Assembly (NCBI RefSeq): GCF_003583365.1
Contig: NZ_QXED01000009.1
Coordinates: 1 to 64,000, forward strand
DNA length: 64,000 nucleotides
Source of the DNA: Fibrisoma montanum
GTDB lineage: Bacteria > Bacteroidota > Bacteroidia > Cytophagales > Spirosomataceae
Reading direction: 5' to 3'
Position numbers and translations under genes: made by a program. A model generated the notes under the pieces. It searched no databases. It worked only from the letters and a program-made list of their open reading frames with translations, and was not told where the DNA came from. Shown here piece after piece: positions 1 to 7,702 of the stretch (its first letter is position 1; the number at the start of each line of letters is the position of its first letter).

Positions 1-112
1 CCATTACAACTATGCAAGGCGTCACCGATCCCTAGACTTTATTACCCCGCAAGAAAAGTGGGAGAAAGCAGTGGTGTGTGACTCAACCGTTTTAGAAAAT
101 CTGTCCAACTAA
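1..112 (+). pseudogene. C-terminal end of an IS3-type transposase (integrase core), cut by the window edge
   Basis: The plus strand is open from the window edge to a TAA at 110-112 and gives 36 residues beginning HYNYARRHRSLDFITPQEKW. This is the usual end of the DDE integrase core of IS3-family transposases, in which a Y-N-x-x-R-x-H-x-S-L motif is followed by T-P and a short tail. The transposase would cut and join the element's ends. Only the 3' end lies here, so whether the rest is intact cannot be told; 'pseudogene' is used only because the copy is partial in this window. The AT-rich flank and the inverted-repeat-like end just downstream fit an insertion sequence. Confidence 0.7.
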
Positions 113-127
113 TAGGGGGCTAAGACA
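1..127 (+). mobile_element. Right end of an IS3-family insertion sequence
   Basis: After the transposase stop the sequence TAGGGGGCTAAGACA runs to about 127. Its reverse complement starts TGTCTTAG, in line with the 5'-TG...CA-3' ends of IS3-family elements. The minus-strand reading frame of the neighbouring decayed gene passes into this end and stops inside it at 92-94, as expected if the IS jumped into that gene. The exact boundary at 127/128 is inferred, because the left end and target duplication lie outside the window. Confidence 0.55.
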
Positions 128-937
128 AGTTGTTACTGCATCCCCTGTCCCATCATCTAAATCTTGAACAAGATTTAGATTAGCTTCATTGTAGAAGTTG
201 CCAGAGAAGTACTGGATGTTTGTCGGACCAAAACTTGCGTAGTATGCACCTGTAACTTGCAGACTTATGCGTGGAATCTTATTGGCAAACCATACGCCAA
301 GCACTTTCTCTTGGCTTTTTGCTCCGGCTCTAACTTTTTTGAAAATGTTACCCGGTACTCAAACTGTGATGAACGGTTGAATTAGTGAAAAATCGCCAAC
401 TAATCGCTTTCTATCACCTTGGTAGCCTGAAATACAATCTCTGTTCTCATCTTTTAATCTTGCATTTCGATCATTAGTTATTTGCAAACGAATGACATCT
501 TTAATATCATCCAAATTATTAAGTTTTGACGGCTCGAAATCTCTTATATAATAAACCTTGTTTTCCACATACTTGTAAGCATCGTTTCCGAAAACAACAA
601 CTCCCTCTTTGTTAAGCACAGTTGCTAAAATATCGCTGTCTATTATTCTAACAACCTCTAGATCCTCTCCGTCCTTTCGTAGAAACATAAAAGATTCGTA
701 ACCACTGACCGACTTGGCACTTGCAATCTGATTTCTATCGGCTTATGTTAAATTGTTATATGCGGAGCGCATTAATACAAATCCAGTATTACTGAATTTT
801 ACTTCCCAAGCATTCAGTTCGGAAACACTTTGATGTTCAGTGAGATTAAGGTATAGCGTTCGATTGATGAGCTTAAGGCTATTATATATATAAAAGTAGT
901 GCAACTCTAAGTACACAATCCCTCCATAATGCGGCCT
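128..937 (-). pseudogene. Decayed AT-rich gene of unknown function, two in-frame stops and 3' end cut by an IS
   Basis: One minus-strand frame carries protein-like sequence from about 937 down to the IS boundary, broken by TAA at 743-745 and TGA at 359-361. Segments on both sides of each stop read as continuous soluble protein: WEVKFSNTGFVLMRSAYNNL, then ADRNQIASAKSVSGYESFMF and a charged middle part, then VPGNIFKKVRAGAKSQEK before the IS. A further TAA at 938-940 closes the frame upstream, so the true start is lost or lies in another frame. The base composition is clearly more AT-rich than the following genes, which suggests acquired DNA. I do not recognise the family. A functional gene read through stops is less likely than decay. 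Confidence 0.6.
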
Positions 938-1118
938 TTATTTACGACAAGTCCGATCTTCGTTTGACTTGCCGAGACAACAAAGTGAGGTCTGATCCAG
1001 ACATTTACCCTTTCTAATATTTTTCTAAGCGATAAAATCCTGCCTTTTCAATAGATATTACCAATTTTGTTATGGGCAGATTCTCGCTCGACATGCACAT
1101 CCTTGAAAATGGAGCGAG

Positions 1119-1150
1119 CGACCAACTGCACCGGCGGTTGGTCGTTGTTT
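1119..1150 (+). terminator. Hairpin with T-rich tail (terminator-like)
   Basis: CGACCAAC (1119-1126) pairs with GTTGGTCG (1137-1144) around a 10-nt loop and is followed by TTGTTTATT. No plus-strand gene ends just upstream, so it may terminate a transcript out of the IS region or be a leftover of lost DNA. The 938-1214 stretch otherwise shows nothing I can name. Confidence 0.4.
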
Positions 1151-1214
1151 ATTCTTCCATAAACAAGTAAAAACATGTCTGTTAACACCTTATTCTCGTA
1201 AACCCAACCTTACT

Positions 1215-1622
1215 ATGACTAAGCCCTATCTAATCTACGTAATCGGCGTGGAGGAAGACACGCAGCTTCTATTGCTACGTGCCTTCAGCCGCACCGCCCC
1301 CGACTGCGTCCTGTATTTCTTCAGTACGTACGACGAACTGCTCGAACACCTGACCTTGACGCAGGATAAACCACACCTCATTCTGACCGATGGCTTACAA
1401 AGTCCGCGGCCTCATAGCAGTCAACCCATAGCTCAGACCCGGCTCATTCCGGCGTTCGTTGCCCGGGTGGCTGGTTATCTGAATCAGCAAGCCAAGGAAG
1501 ACGGCCCGATGGAGCGGTGCCGTTTTCTGCCCCCCCTGACTACATGTTCCCAGGCCGTTCAGTTTATCAGCCAGCTCCGCCCGTTGTGGACCCGCACAAA
1601 TCTGGTAGCAACCGCCGGTTAA
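1215..1622 (+). CDS. Small receiver-like (degenerate CheY-type) protein
   Basis: 135 residues. The N-terminus MTKPYLIYVIGVEEDTQLLL followed by LYFFSTYDELLEHL and PHLILTDG has the pattern of a response-regulator receiver domain: beta-1 with acidic residues (EED), alpha-1, a second strand, and a strand ending LILTDG where the phospho-acceptor aspartate would sit. The rest (PHSSQ, then a helix, then FLPPLTTCSQAVQFI) fits the last receiver elements, but the usual S/T and K switch residues are not clear. There is no output domain. It stands alone, with a terminator-like hairpin on each side. It could be a stand-alone regulator that interacts with a sensor elsewhere, or a pseudo-receiver. The family assignment is from pattern only. 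Confidence 0.55.
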   Translation: MTKPYLIYVIGVEEDTQLLLLRAFSRTAPDCVLYFFSTYDELLEHLTLTQDKPHLILTDGLQSPRPHSSQPIAQTRLIPAFVARVAGYLNQQAKEDGPMERCRFLPPLTTCSQAVQFISQLRPLWTRTNLVATAG

Positions 1623-1664
1623 CGGTTTGCATAGCTTCTCTTGTCCATAAATAGGTTAGATTTC

Positions 1665-1706
1665 AATGACTTGCCGACATTCCGATTGGCAAGTCATTAT
1701 TGTTTT
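1665..1706 (+). terminator. Rho-independent terminator after the receiver-like gene
   Basis: AATGACTTGCC (1665-1675) and GGCAAGTCATT (1688-1698) form an 11-bp perfect stem with a 12-nt loop, followed by ATTGTTTT on the plus strand. It lies 43 nt after the stop codon at 1622. Confidence 0.75.
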
Positions 1707-1737
1707 ACAATGAGTCAGCCAACGGTACGTAGAACGC

Positions 1738-1765
1738 AAAAAGCCCGGAAGCAAAACTTCCGGGC
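1738..1765 (-). terminator. Rho-independent terminator of the rfb/gal cluster
   Basis: GCCCGGAAG (1743-1751) pairs with CTTCCGGGC (1757-1765). On the minus strand the stem is followed by TTTTT (1742-1738), so it suits the leftward rfbA transcript, whose stop codon is at 1809. Confidence 0.75.
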
Positions 1766-1808
1766 CAATAGACGCAATCAGGCGGGCCAACCGAATTCGG
1801 CCCACCCC

Positions 1809-2669
1809 TTACTTCAATATATTCAGCAGATATTGCCCGTATCCGCTCTTTACCAGCGGGCGTGCCACGGCCTCCAGTTGCCCGGCATCAATGAACTTCA
1901 TCCGGTAGGCAATTTCTTCAATGCAGCCGATTTTTAATCCCTGCCGCTCTTCAATCACCTGTACGAACTGACCAGCCTGCATCAGCGACGCGAACGTACC
2001 GGTGTCAAGCCAGGCTGTACCACGGTCCAGTACACCAACTTTCAGTTTGCCCCGTTCCAGATACACCCGGTTTACGTCCGTAATTTCCAGTTCGCCCCGG
2101 GGTGAGGGTTTGATGTTTTTGGCGATGTCAACGACTTCGTTGTCGTAGAAGTACAAACCCGGCACTGCGTAGTGAGACTTCGGGTTGGCCGGCTTCTCTT
2201 CGATAGATAACACCTTGAACCCTCCATCAAATTCAACAACGCCATACCGCTCGGGGTCCTGGACCTGATACGCGAATACGACACCCCCATCGGGGTCATT
2301 GTTGGATTGCAGCAGTTTGGACAGACCGGAGCCGTAGAAGATGTTGTCGCCCAGCACCAGCGCCACTTTGTCGTTCCCAACAAACTCTTCGCCGATGATA
2401 AACGCCTGAGCCAGCCCATCCGGACTCGGTTGTACGGCGTAGCTGAACTGACAGCCGATACGGGAACCGTCGCCGAGCAGTTTTTCGAAGTGCGGCAGAT
2501 CGTGAGGTGTTGAGATGATCAGAATGTCGCGGATGCCGGCCAGCATCAGAATCGACAGTGGGTAATAAATCATCGGCTTATCGTAGACCGGCATTAACTG
2601 CTTCGATACGGCCAGCGTCAGCGGATGGAGTCGGGTGCCGGAGCCCCCGGCGAGGATGATACCTTTCAT
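1809..2669 (-). CDS. rfbA: Glucose-1-phosphate thymidylyltransferase
   Basis: 286 residues, the normal length of RfbA/RmlA. It couples glucose-1-phosphate to dTTP to make dTDP-glucose, the first step towards dTDP-sugars such as dTDP-rhamnose, in the cytoplasm. The nucleotide-binding signature [11 protein letters not shown] is at residues 8-18, and [15 protein letters not shown] (residues 24-38) is the substrate-binding loop typical of the family. LGDNIFYG (about residue 107) carries the metal-binding aspartate. The next gene upstream is rfbB, separated by a palindrome, and both are read leftwards. rmlC and rmlD are not in the window, so the final sugar cannot be told. Confidence 0.95.
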   Translation of the reverse strand: MKGIILAGGSGTRLHPLTLAVSKQLMPVYDKPMIYYPLSILMLAGIRDILIISTPHDLPHFEKLLGDGSRIGCQFSYAVQPSPDGLAQAFIIGEEFVGNDKVALVLGDNIFYGSGLSKLLQSNNDPDGGVVFAYQVQDPERYGVVEFDGGFKVLSIEEKPANPKSHYAVPGLYFYDNEVVDIAKNIKPSPRGELEITDVNRVYLERGKLKVGVLDRGTAWLDTGTFASLMQAGQFVQVIEERQGLKIGCIEEIAYRMKFIDAGQLEAVARPLVKSGYGQYLLNILK

Positions 2670-2682
2670 AACAATGCATAGG

Positions 2683-2744
2683 GCAAGGGGCGAAGGGCAT
2701 GGGGAAGAGGTTACAGCCCCAGCCCTATGCCCTTCGCCCCTTGC
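2683..2744. repeat. Palindromic intergenic hairpin between rfbB and rfbA
   Basis: A 22-nt arm at 2683-2704 (begins GCAAGGGGCGAAGGGCAT) is matched by its inverse at 2723-2744 with one mismatch; the loop is 18 nt. It fills nearly all of the gap between the two genes and would form a strong RNA hairpin within the transcript. There is no T-run on the minus strand, so it is more likely an mRNA-stability element or attenuator than a terminator. Confidence 0.8.
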
Positions 2745-2746
2745 AT

Positions 2747-3817
2747 TTATCTGTTGGCGTACATGGATTCGTAATAAGACTGATAGTTGCCCGAAGTGAC
2801 GTTATCGAGCCATTCCTGGTTGTTGAGGAACCAGTCGACGGTTTTTTCAAGGCCTTCTTCAAATTGCAGCGACGGCTCCCAGCCAAGCTCGTTCATGATC
2901 TTGTGGGCGTCGATAGCATAGCGAAGGTCATGGCCGGCGCGGTCGGTCACGTAGGTAATCAGTTGTGCCGACGTACCTTCGGGCCGGCCCAGCTTGCGAT
3001 CCATGATTGAGCAGAGCAGATTCACCAGATCGATATTCCGCCACTCGTTGAACCCGCCGATGTTATACGTCTCGCCCAGGTTGCCGTTGTGGAAAATCGT
3101 ATCGATCGCCCGGGCGTGATCCACTACGTAGAGCCAGTCCCGCACGTTCTCGCCTTTGCCATAGACCGGCAGCGGCTTGTTGTTCCGGATGTTGTGGATC
3201 ATCAGCGGAATCAGCTTTTCGGGGAAGTGATTGGGGCCGTAGTTATTCGAGCAGTTCGACAGCACCACCGGCATTTTATACGTATTGCCGTACGCCCGGA
3301 CGAAGTGATCGGAAGCAGCTTTGGACGCCGAATACGGCGACTGCGGATCATACGGCGTCTCTTCCGTAAAGAACTCGTCGGGGTTGTGCAGCGATCCGTA
3401 TACCTCGTCGGTTGATACGTGGTAAAACCGCTTGCCTTCGAAGCCAGACACTCCCCCGGTTGCCGCCCATGCGTTTTTAGCGGCATTGAGCAGATTCACC
3501 GTACCCACTACGTTTGTCATCACAAACGACATCGGGTCGGTGATAGACCGGTCAACGTGCGACTCGGCCGCCAGGTGAATCACCCCATCGACGGGCACTT
3601 CTGCAAACAGGTCTTCCAGAAACTTCGCGTCGGTGATGTCGCCTTTAATGAACGTATAGTTAGGAGCGTCTTCAATGTCCGACAGATTCGCCAGGTTACC
3701 GGCGTAGGTCAGTTTATCAAGGTTATAGATCCGGTACTCAGGATACTTGGTAACGAACAACCGGACAACGTGCGATCCGATGAAGCCGGCACCGCCGGTG
3801 ATGAGAATGGTTTTCAT
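2747..3817 (-). CDS. rfbB: dTDP-glucose 4,6-dehydratase
   Basis: 356 residues, full length for RfbB/RmlB. It is an extended short-chain dehydrogenase that turns dTDP-glucose into dTDP-4-keto-6-deoxyglucose with bound NAD+. The Rossmann motif [13 protein letters not shown] is at residues 7-19, STDEVYGSL holds the catalytic Thr-Asp-Glu triplet, and [15 protein letters not shown] carries the YxxxK pair. [12 protein letters not shown] is the usual C-terminal substrate-loop segment. It precedes rfbA in the same direction and follows galE after a 53-nt gap holding a small hairpin. The pathway inference is dTDP-deoxysugar supply for surface polysaccharide. Confidence 0.95.
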   Translation of the reverse strand: MKTILITGGAGFIGSHVVRLFVTKYPEYRIYNLDKLTYAGNLANLSDIEDAPNYTFIKGDITDAKFLEDLFAEVPVDGVIHLAAESHVDRSITDPMSFVMTNVVGTVNLLNAAKNAWAATGGVSGFEGKRFYHVSTDEVYGSLHNPDEFFTEETPYDPQSPYSASKAASDHFVRAYGNTYKMPVVLSNCSNNYGPNHFPEKLIPLMIHNIRNNKPLPVYGKGENVRDWLYVVDHARAIDTIFHNGNLGETYNIGGFNEWRNIDLVNLLCSIMDRKLGRPEGTSAQLITYVTDRAGHDLRYAIDAHKIMNELGWEPSLQFEEGLEKTVDWFLNNQEWLDNVTSGNYQSYYESMYANR

Positions 3818-3830
3818 AGTGTTTTAGTTT

Positions 3831-3860
3831 GGCGTTTGATGTGTACTGACGTCAAACGCC
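3831..3860. repeat. Small inverted repeat between galE and rfbB
   Basis: GGCGTTTGA (3831-3839) and TCAAACGCC (3852-3860) are perfect inverted copies around a 12-nt loop. It occupies the 53-nt gap between the two genes on the same transcript. There is no T-tail, so a terminator role is weak. Confidence 0.6.
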
Positions 3861-3870
3861 GTACTTTCCA

Positions 3871-4911
3871 TCAAACTTCCTGCCTTAATTTCTGCTCCCA
3901 GCGCCAGGCATCCCGCAGCGAATCAGCCAGCGACCGGCTGGCTTCCCAGCCGAGTTCGTTTGGCGCTTTCGCAACATCAGCGTAGATCTTTTCCACATCG
4001 CCCGCCCGGCGGGGTCCGATGGTGTAATTGACCGAAACGCCCGTTTCACGCTCAAACGTATTGATCACATCCAGTACGGTTTCGCCCCGGCCGGTGCCGA
4101 TATTGAACACATCGTAGTGGGCGTCGGCGTTGGTTTCGTTGAGTTTACGCAGCGCCTGCACGTGCGCTTCCGCCAGGTCCATGACGTGAATGAAATCCCG
4201 GACACAGGTGCCGTCGGGTGTGTCGTAGTCGCTGCCGAACACGGTAAGCTGCTGGCGCAGACCGGCGGCTGTCTGCGTAATAAACGGTACGAGGTTGCCC
4301 GGTACGCCCCTCGGCAGTTCCCCGATCAGACCAGACGGGTGGGCACCAATCGGGTTAAAGTACCGCAGGGCAATGGATTTGACCGGCAGCTGCGCCCGCA
4401 CAGCGTCCCGGATAATGTCTTCGCAGATGGCCTTGGTGTTGCCGTAGGGCGACTGAGCCGGTAGCCGGGGGGTTTCTTCGGTAACGGGCAGTTGCTCGGG
4501 TTGTCCGTACACCGTACATGACGACGAAAACACGAGGTTAGGCACGTTGTAGCGCGGCATCAGTTCGAGCAGCAGCAGCAGCGAATCAATGTTGTTGCGG
4601 TAATATTTCAGCGGTTGCTGAACCGACTCACCTACCGCCTTGAAAGCCGCAAAGTGAATAACGCCCGAGAACGATTCCTTCCGGAAGATATCTTCCATGG
4701 CGCCGATATCGTTACAATCGGCTTCATAGGCCGTAACGTCGCGCCCCAGAATACCCCGGAGACCATCGAGTACACTACGTTCCGAATTGGAAAAATTGTC
4801 AACGATAACCGGCTCAAAACCGGCCTCAACGAGCGAAACGACCGTGTGGGAACCAATGAAACCCGCACCACCGGTAACCAGGATTTTGGGGAGATTGCCT
4901 GTTGGATTCAA
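3871..4911 (-). CDS. galE: UDP-glucose 4-epimerase
   Basis: 346 residues, the expected size. GalE interconverts UDP-glucose and UDP-galactose (and often the N-acetyl forms) with tightly bound NAD+. The Rossmann loop [13 protein letters not shown] is at residues 14-26, SSSCTVYGQP contains the active-site serine, and YGNTKAICED gives YxxxK. RDFIHVMDLAEAHVQAL and FNIGTGRGETVLDVI near the C-terminus are GalE hallmarks. It is the first gene of the leftward galE-rfbB-rfbA set and has a good promoter 57 nt upstream. All three supply activated hexoses for surface polysaccharide. Confidence 0.94.
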   Translation of the reverse strand: MNPTGNLPKILVTGGAGFIGSHTVVSLVEAGFEPVIVDNFSNSERSVLDGLRGILGRDVTAYEADCNDIGAMEDIFRKESFSGVIHFAAFKAVGESVQQPLKYYRNNIDSLLLLLELMPRYNVPNLVFSSSCTVYGQPEQLPVTEETPRLPAQSPYGNTKAICEDIIRDAVRAQLPVKSIALRYFNPIGAHPSGLIGELPRGVPGNLVPFITQTAAGLRQQLTVFGSDYDTPDGTCVRDFIHVMDLAEAHVQALRKLNETNADAHYDVFNIGTGRGETVLDVINTFERETGVSVNYTIGPRRAGDVEKIYADVAKAPNELGWEASRSLADSLRDAWRWEQKLRQEV

Positions 4912-4967
4912 ATCGTTTTTTATAAAATTTTTGTTGTTACTTTTGAGTAGCAGGCTTTGAAACCCGA

Positions 4968-4997
4968 CAAAAGTAGTATATTCAGGAGGTTTCCAAA
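4968..4997 (-). promoter_or_regulatory. Bacteroidota-type promoter for galE
   Basis: On the minus strand, TTTG (4997-4994) and TACTTTTG (4975-4968) are separated by 18 nt, close to the primary-sigma consensus TTTG-N19-21-TAnnTTTG known from Bacteroidota. The 11-mer AAAAGTAGTAT occurs twice here (4969-4979 and 4995-5005), so the -33 and -7 elements lie in a direct repeat. A separate TACTTTTG on the plus strand at 4938-4945 could serve the divergent gene at 5042. Confidence 0.6.
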
Positions 4998-5041
4998 AGT
5001 AGTATTTATCCTGGGGTCACCCGGATCAGCCATAAAAACGC

Positions 5042-5917
5042 ATGAACGACAACGAATTAAAAGCGCTCATCTCGCTCTTAGACGACGAGGACAAGGAAGT
5101 GGTGGAGCACGTCGAGCAGCGCATCCGGCAAATGGGCGGTCAGATGATCCCCCTGCTGGAGACTGAGTGGGAGAGCAGTTTTAATCCTGACTTCCAGAAA
5201 CGAATCGAAGAACTTATTCACGACCTGCAGTACGAATCGGTACTGGAACGGATGCGGAACTGGAAAAACGGGGGTGCTATGGACCTCCTCGAAGGCCTCT
5301 GGATCGTGGCTACGTACCAGTACCCCGACCTGTCGCTGGAAAAATTACAGCAGGACCTGGAGCAGTTGTATTACGACGTCTGGCTCGACATCAAGCCGGA
5401 TATGCACCCGCTCGATCAGGTCCGGGCCATGAACAACGCCTTCTTTACCAAGCTTAAGTTTGCCCCGAATACCAAGCATTTTCATTCGCCGGCCAATTCG
5501 ATGATCAACCAGGTGCTGGAAACCCGCCGGGGTAATCCCATTGCGCTCTGCGTTATTTATATGCTGATTGCCAAGCGGCTGAATCTGCCCATCTTCGGGG
5601 TCAACCTGCCGAACCTGTTCGTGCTGACGTACAAAGACAACAACGGGGTTCAGTTTTACATCAACGTATTTAACCGCGGGCTGATTTTTTCCAAGAAGGA
5701 CATTGATCAGTACATCGACCAGTTGAACCTGAAGCACCTCGATACGTTCTATCAACCCTGTACGAATGCCGATATTGTCCGGCGTGTGCTGCGCAACCTG
5801 ACCCTGGCATTCGAGAAAAACGGCGATACCGAACGCGTCCACGAGGTTGAGCGGATTCTGGAAGCCGTGAAGGACGAAGGCGACGGATTACCGCTTTCTG
5901 ATTATACGCAACGCTGA
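5042..5917 (+). CDS. SirB1-family transglutaminase-like protein
   Basis: 291 residues. The first 70 residues are a charged helical segment (LISLLDDEDKEVVEHVEQRI), followed by the SirB1/transglutaminase-like core: NSMINQVLETRRGNPIALCV, then LPIFGVNLPNLFVLTYKD and FYINVFNRGLIFSKKDI. In this family the RRGNP-I-x-L motif is well conserved, while the classical transglutaminase Cys-His-Asp triad is only partly kept; a Cys follows the RRGNPIAL motif. Its biochemical role is unknown. It is divergent from galE and ends at a bidirectional terminator shared with the phosphopantetheinyl transferase gene. Confidence 0.8.
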   Translation: MNDNELKALISLLDDEDKEVVEHVEQRIRQMGGQMIPLLETEWESSFNPDFQKRIEELIHDLQYESVLERMRNWKNGGAMDLLEGLWIVATYQYPDLSLEKLQQDLEQLYYDVWLDIKPDMHPLDQVRAMNNAFFTKLKFAPNTKHFHSPANSMINQVLETRRGNPIALCVIYMLIAKRLNLPIFGVNLPNLFVLTYKDNNGVQFYINVFNRGLIFSKKDIDQYIDQLNLKHLDTFYQPCTNADIVRRVLRNLTLAFEKNGDTERVHEVERILEAVKDEGDGLPLSDYTQR

Positions 5918-5920
5918 CGA

Positions 5921-5950
5921 AAAGCCCGAACGGAATTGTTCGGGCTTTTT
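5921..5950. terminator. Bidirectional terminator between convergent genes
   Basis: AAAGCCCGAAC (5921-5931) pairs perfectly with GTTCGGGCTTT (5938-5948), with a 6-nt loop and T-runs on both strands. It sits between the plus-strand stop at 5917 and the minus-strand stop at 5950. Confidence 0.88.
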
Positions 5951-6582
5951 TAGTACGCTATGGCCAGCAGGCCGGGACCGGTTTTGAAACAGCGGATGGT
6001 CAACTGGGCTTCGTGGTCGGGGAGCCGGACGTGTCCGATCAGCTGGTCAGCCCCGTCGGCAAATGGTTCCACGTGCAGGTGCTCCCGAAACGTAAGCTGG
6101 CGTTTGCCATACAGCTTGTAGAGCGCTTCCTTGGCACACCAGTACACCGCCAGTCGACCGGCTTCTCCGGCGGCATGGCTGATCTCGGCTTCCGACAGCA
6201 CCCGGGGCACCACCCGCGTAAATTGATCCCGCACCGGCTCAATATCGATCCCTACCGGCCGCGACCGATGCAGCACCGCAGCCCCCCAGCCGGTTGTGTG
6301 CGACAGGGATACATGCCACGGCAAATTGATCAGATGCGGTTTTCCGTATTCATCTTTGACCAGCCCCTGATACGGTACGCCCTGGGCTTCGACCAGGTCG
6401 CGAATGGCTACGCGGCAGGCCAGCCACTCCACGCGCTGCGCCGGATGCCGGATGGTTTCCAGCTCCTCCAGTTCGGACGTAGTGATGGTCAGGTTCGTTC
6501 GCAGCATCGGCTCATCTTCGGTGATGGTCCATAAAACGGCCATGCACTCGTTGTTGAGCGGTAAATTCGTGGACAGGGGCAT
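5950..6582 (-). CDS. 4'-phosphopantetheinyl transferase (Sfp/AcpT type)
   Basis: 210 residues from the ATG at 6582. The frame stays open further upstream, but that stretch is antisense to the WD40 gene and looks non-coding. The enzyme moves the phosphopantetheine arm of CoA onto a serine of acyl or peptidyl carrier proteins. Two signature motifs are clear: VGIDIEPVRD with the metal-binding D-x-E, and WCAKEALYKLYGKR, the W-x-x-K-E-A motif. SLSHTTGWGAAVL upstream is the usual His-containing substrate segment. Length and motif order match the Sfp superfamily. It starts only 102 nt from the divergent WD40 gene. Confidence 0.9.
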   Translation of the reverse strand: MPLSTNLPLNNECMAVLWTITEDEPMLRTNLTITTSELEELETIRHPAQRVEWLACRVAIRDLVEAQGVPYQGLVKDEYGKPHLINLPWHVSLSHTTGWGAAVLHRSRPVGIDIEPVRDQFTRVVPRVLSEAEISHAAGEAGRLAVYWCAKEALYKLYGKRQLTFREHLHVEPFADGADQLIGHVRLPDHEAQLTIRCFKTGPGLLAIAY

Positions 6583-6588
6583 TTTCTT

Positions 6589-6596
6589 TACTTTTG
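6589..6596 (+). promoter_or_regulatory. TAnnTTTG promoter box
   Basis: TACTTTTG matches the Bacteroidota -7 consensus exactly and points towards the WD40 gene, giving a leader of about 80 nt. It begins only 7 nt from the start codon of the divergent phosphopantetheinyl transferase gene. No clear TTTG -33 element was found. Confidence 0.45.
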
Positions 6597-6683
6597 CCGT
6601 AAAATTAGCGGTAAGTTGTTTAGTAATGACGTTCGGGCGTCGGGAACCCTTCCCTACGTCCGGAATCACAGCCAGTTTAGCCT

Positions 6684-7583
6684 TTGGTCGTTCAGAAACT
6701 TGATACGTTTGGTGGTCACCGCGACTGTGTGTATGCCCTCGACAAGGGGCCGCAGCCGGAGCAGTTCTTCTCATCGGGAGCCGATGGGCTGGTGGTGCGG
6801 TGGCAGCTCGACCGCCCGGATCGGGGGGAGTTGATGGCCAGGGTGCCCGCTTCGGTATACGCCATTGCCTTCCATCAGCCGAGCGGTTTGCTATGGGTAG
6901 GTCAGAACTACGAAGGTCTGCACCTGATCGATCCGGCAAAAAAACAGGAAGTTGGGTCGCTTAAACTGACCTCAGCCGCCATCTTCGATCTGGCATTTTA
7001 CAAAAACGATACGTTCGTGGCCCTTTCCGACGGCGTAGTTGTGGTCTTGGATACCGAGCGGGTGGCGATCCGGAAATACCTGAAAGCCTCAGATAAGTCG
7101 GCAAGGAGCCTGGCCATTAACCCGGTTGACCGGGAGTTGGCTGTTGGCTACAGCGACAAGGCCGTGCGCATCTACGACCTGGAAACCTACGAACTGAAAC
7201 AGGTCATCGAAGCCCATACCAATTCGGTCTTTACGGTTGGCTACTCCCCGGATTTCCGATACCTGCTGACGGCCGGGCGGGACGCGCATCTGAAGGTCTG
7301 GGATGCAGAGAACGGGTACGTCCTCAGCCACGACATCGTCGCGCACATGTTTGCCATCAACCACCTGACGTTTAGTCCGGACGGTAGCTGGCTGGCTACG
7401 GCCAGTATGGACAAATCAATCAAAATCTGGGATGCCGATACGTTCCGGCTGCTGAAGGTCGTCGATCGCGCGCGCCATGCCGGTCATGGTACGTCGGTCA
7501 ACAAATTGCTGTGGACGGACTATGAATCTGAGTTAGTTTCGGCCAGCGACGACCGAACCATTTCGGTTTGGCAGGTAACCTAA
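6684..7583 (+). CDS. WD40-repeat beta-propeller protein
   Basis: 299 residues with a TTG start at 6684; an in-frame TAG at 6678-6680 rules out any start further upstream. The protein begins VQKLDTFGGHRDCVYAL and shows successive WD40 blades ending in WQ, YD, WD and WD: FTVGYSPDFRYLLTAGRD then LKVWDAENG, and HLTFSPDGSWLATASMDKS then IKIWDADTF, with a last blade ending in ISVWQVT. About six or seven blades can be read, enough for one closed propeller. There is no signal peptide, so it is probably a cytoplasmic scaffold. The binding partner is unknown. Confidence 0.85.
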   Translation: MVVQKLDTFGGHRDCVYALDKGPQPEQFFSSGADGLVVRWQLDRPDRGELMARVPASVYAIAFHQPSGLLWVGQNYEGLHLIDPAKKQEVGSLKLTSAAIFDLAFYKNDTFVALSDGVVVVLDTERVAIRKYLKASDKSARSLAINPVDRELAVGYSDKAVRIYDLETYELKQVIEAHTNSVFTVGYSPDFRYLLTAGRDAHLKVWDAENGYVLSHDIVAHMFAINHLTFSPDGSWLATASMDKSIKIWDADTFRLLKVVDRARHAGHGTSVNKLLWTDYESELVSASDDRTISVWQVT

Positions 7584-7702
7584 AACTCAGTTCACCGAAC
7601 AAAACAGTAGATTTTTCTTGCTAATTTTTGCTAAATCCATATAATGGGCGTTACTTCACTTTTAACAGACAACTCAGCATTACCCAAAACCTAAGCGCAC
7701 CG

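Noticed and set aside
6583-6939. N-terminal extension of the phosphopantetheinyl transferase frame
   Set aside because: The sequence upstream of ATG 6582 overlaps the WD40 gene and its promoter on the other strand and has no similarity to the family.
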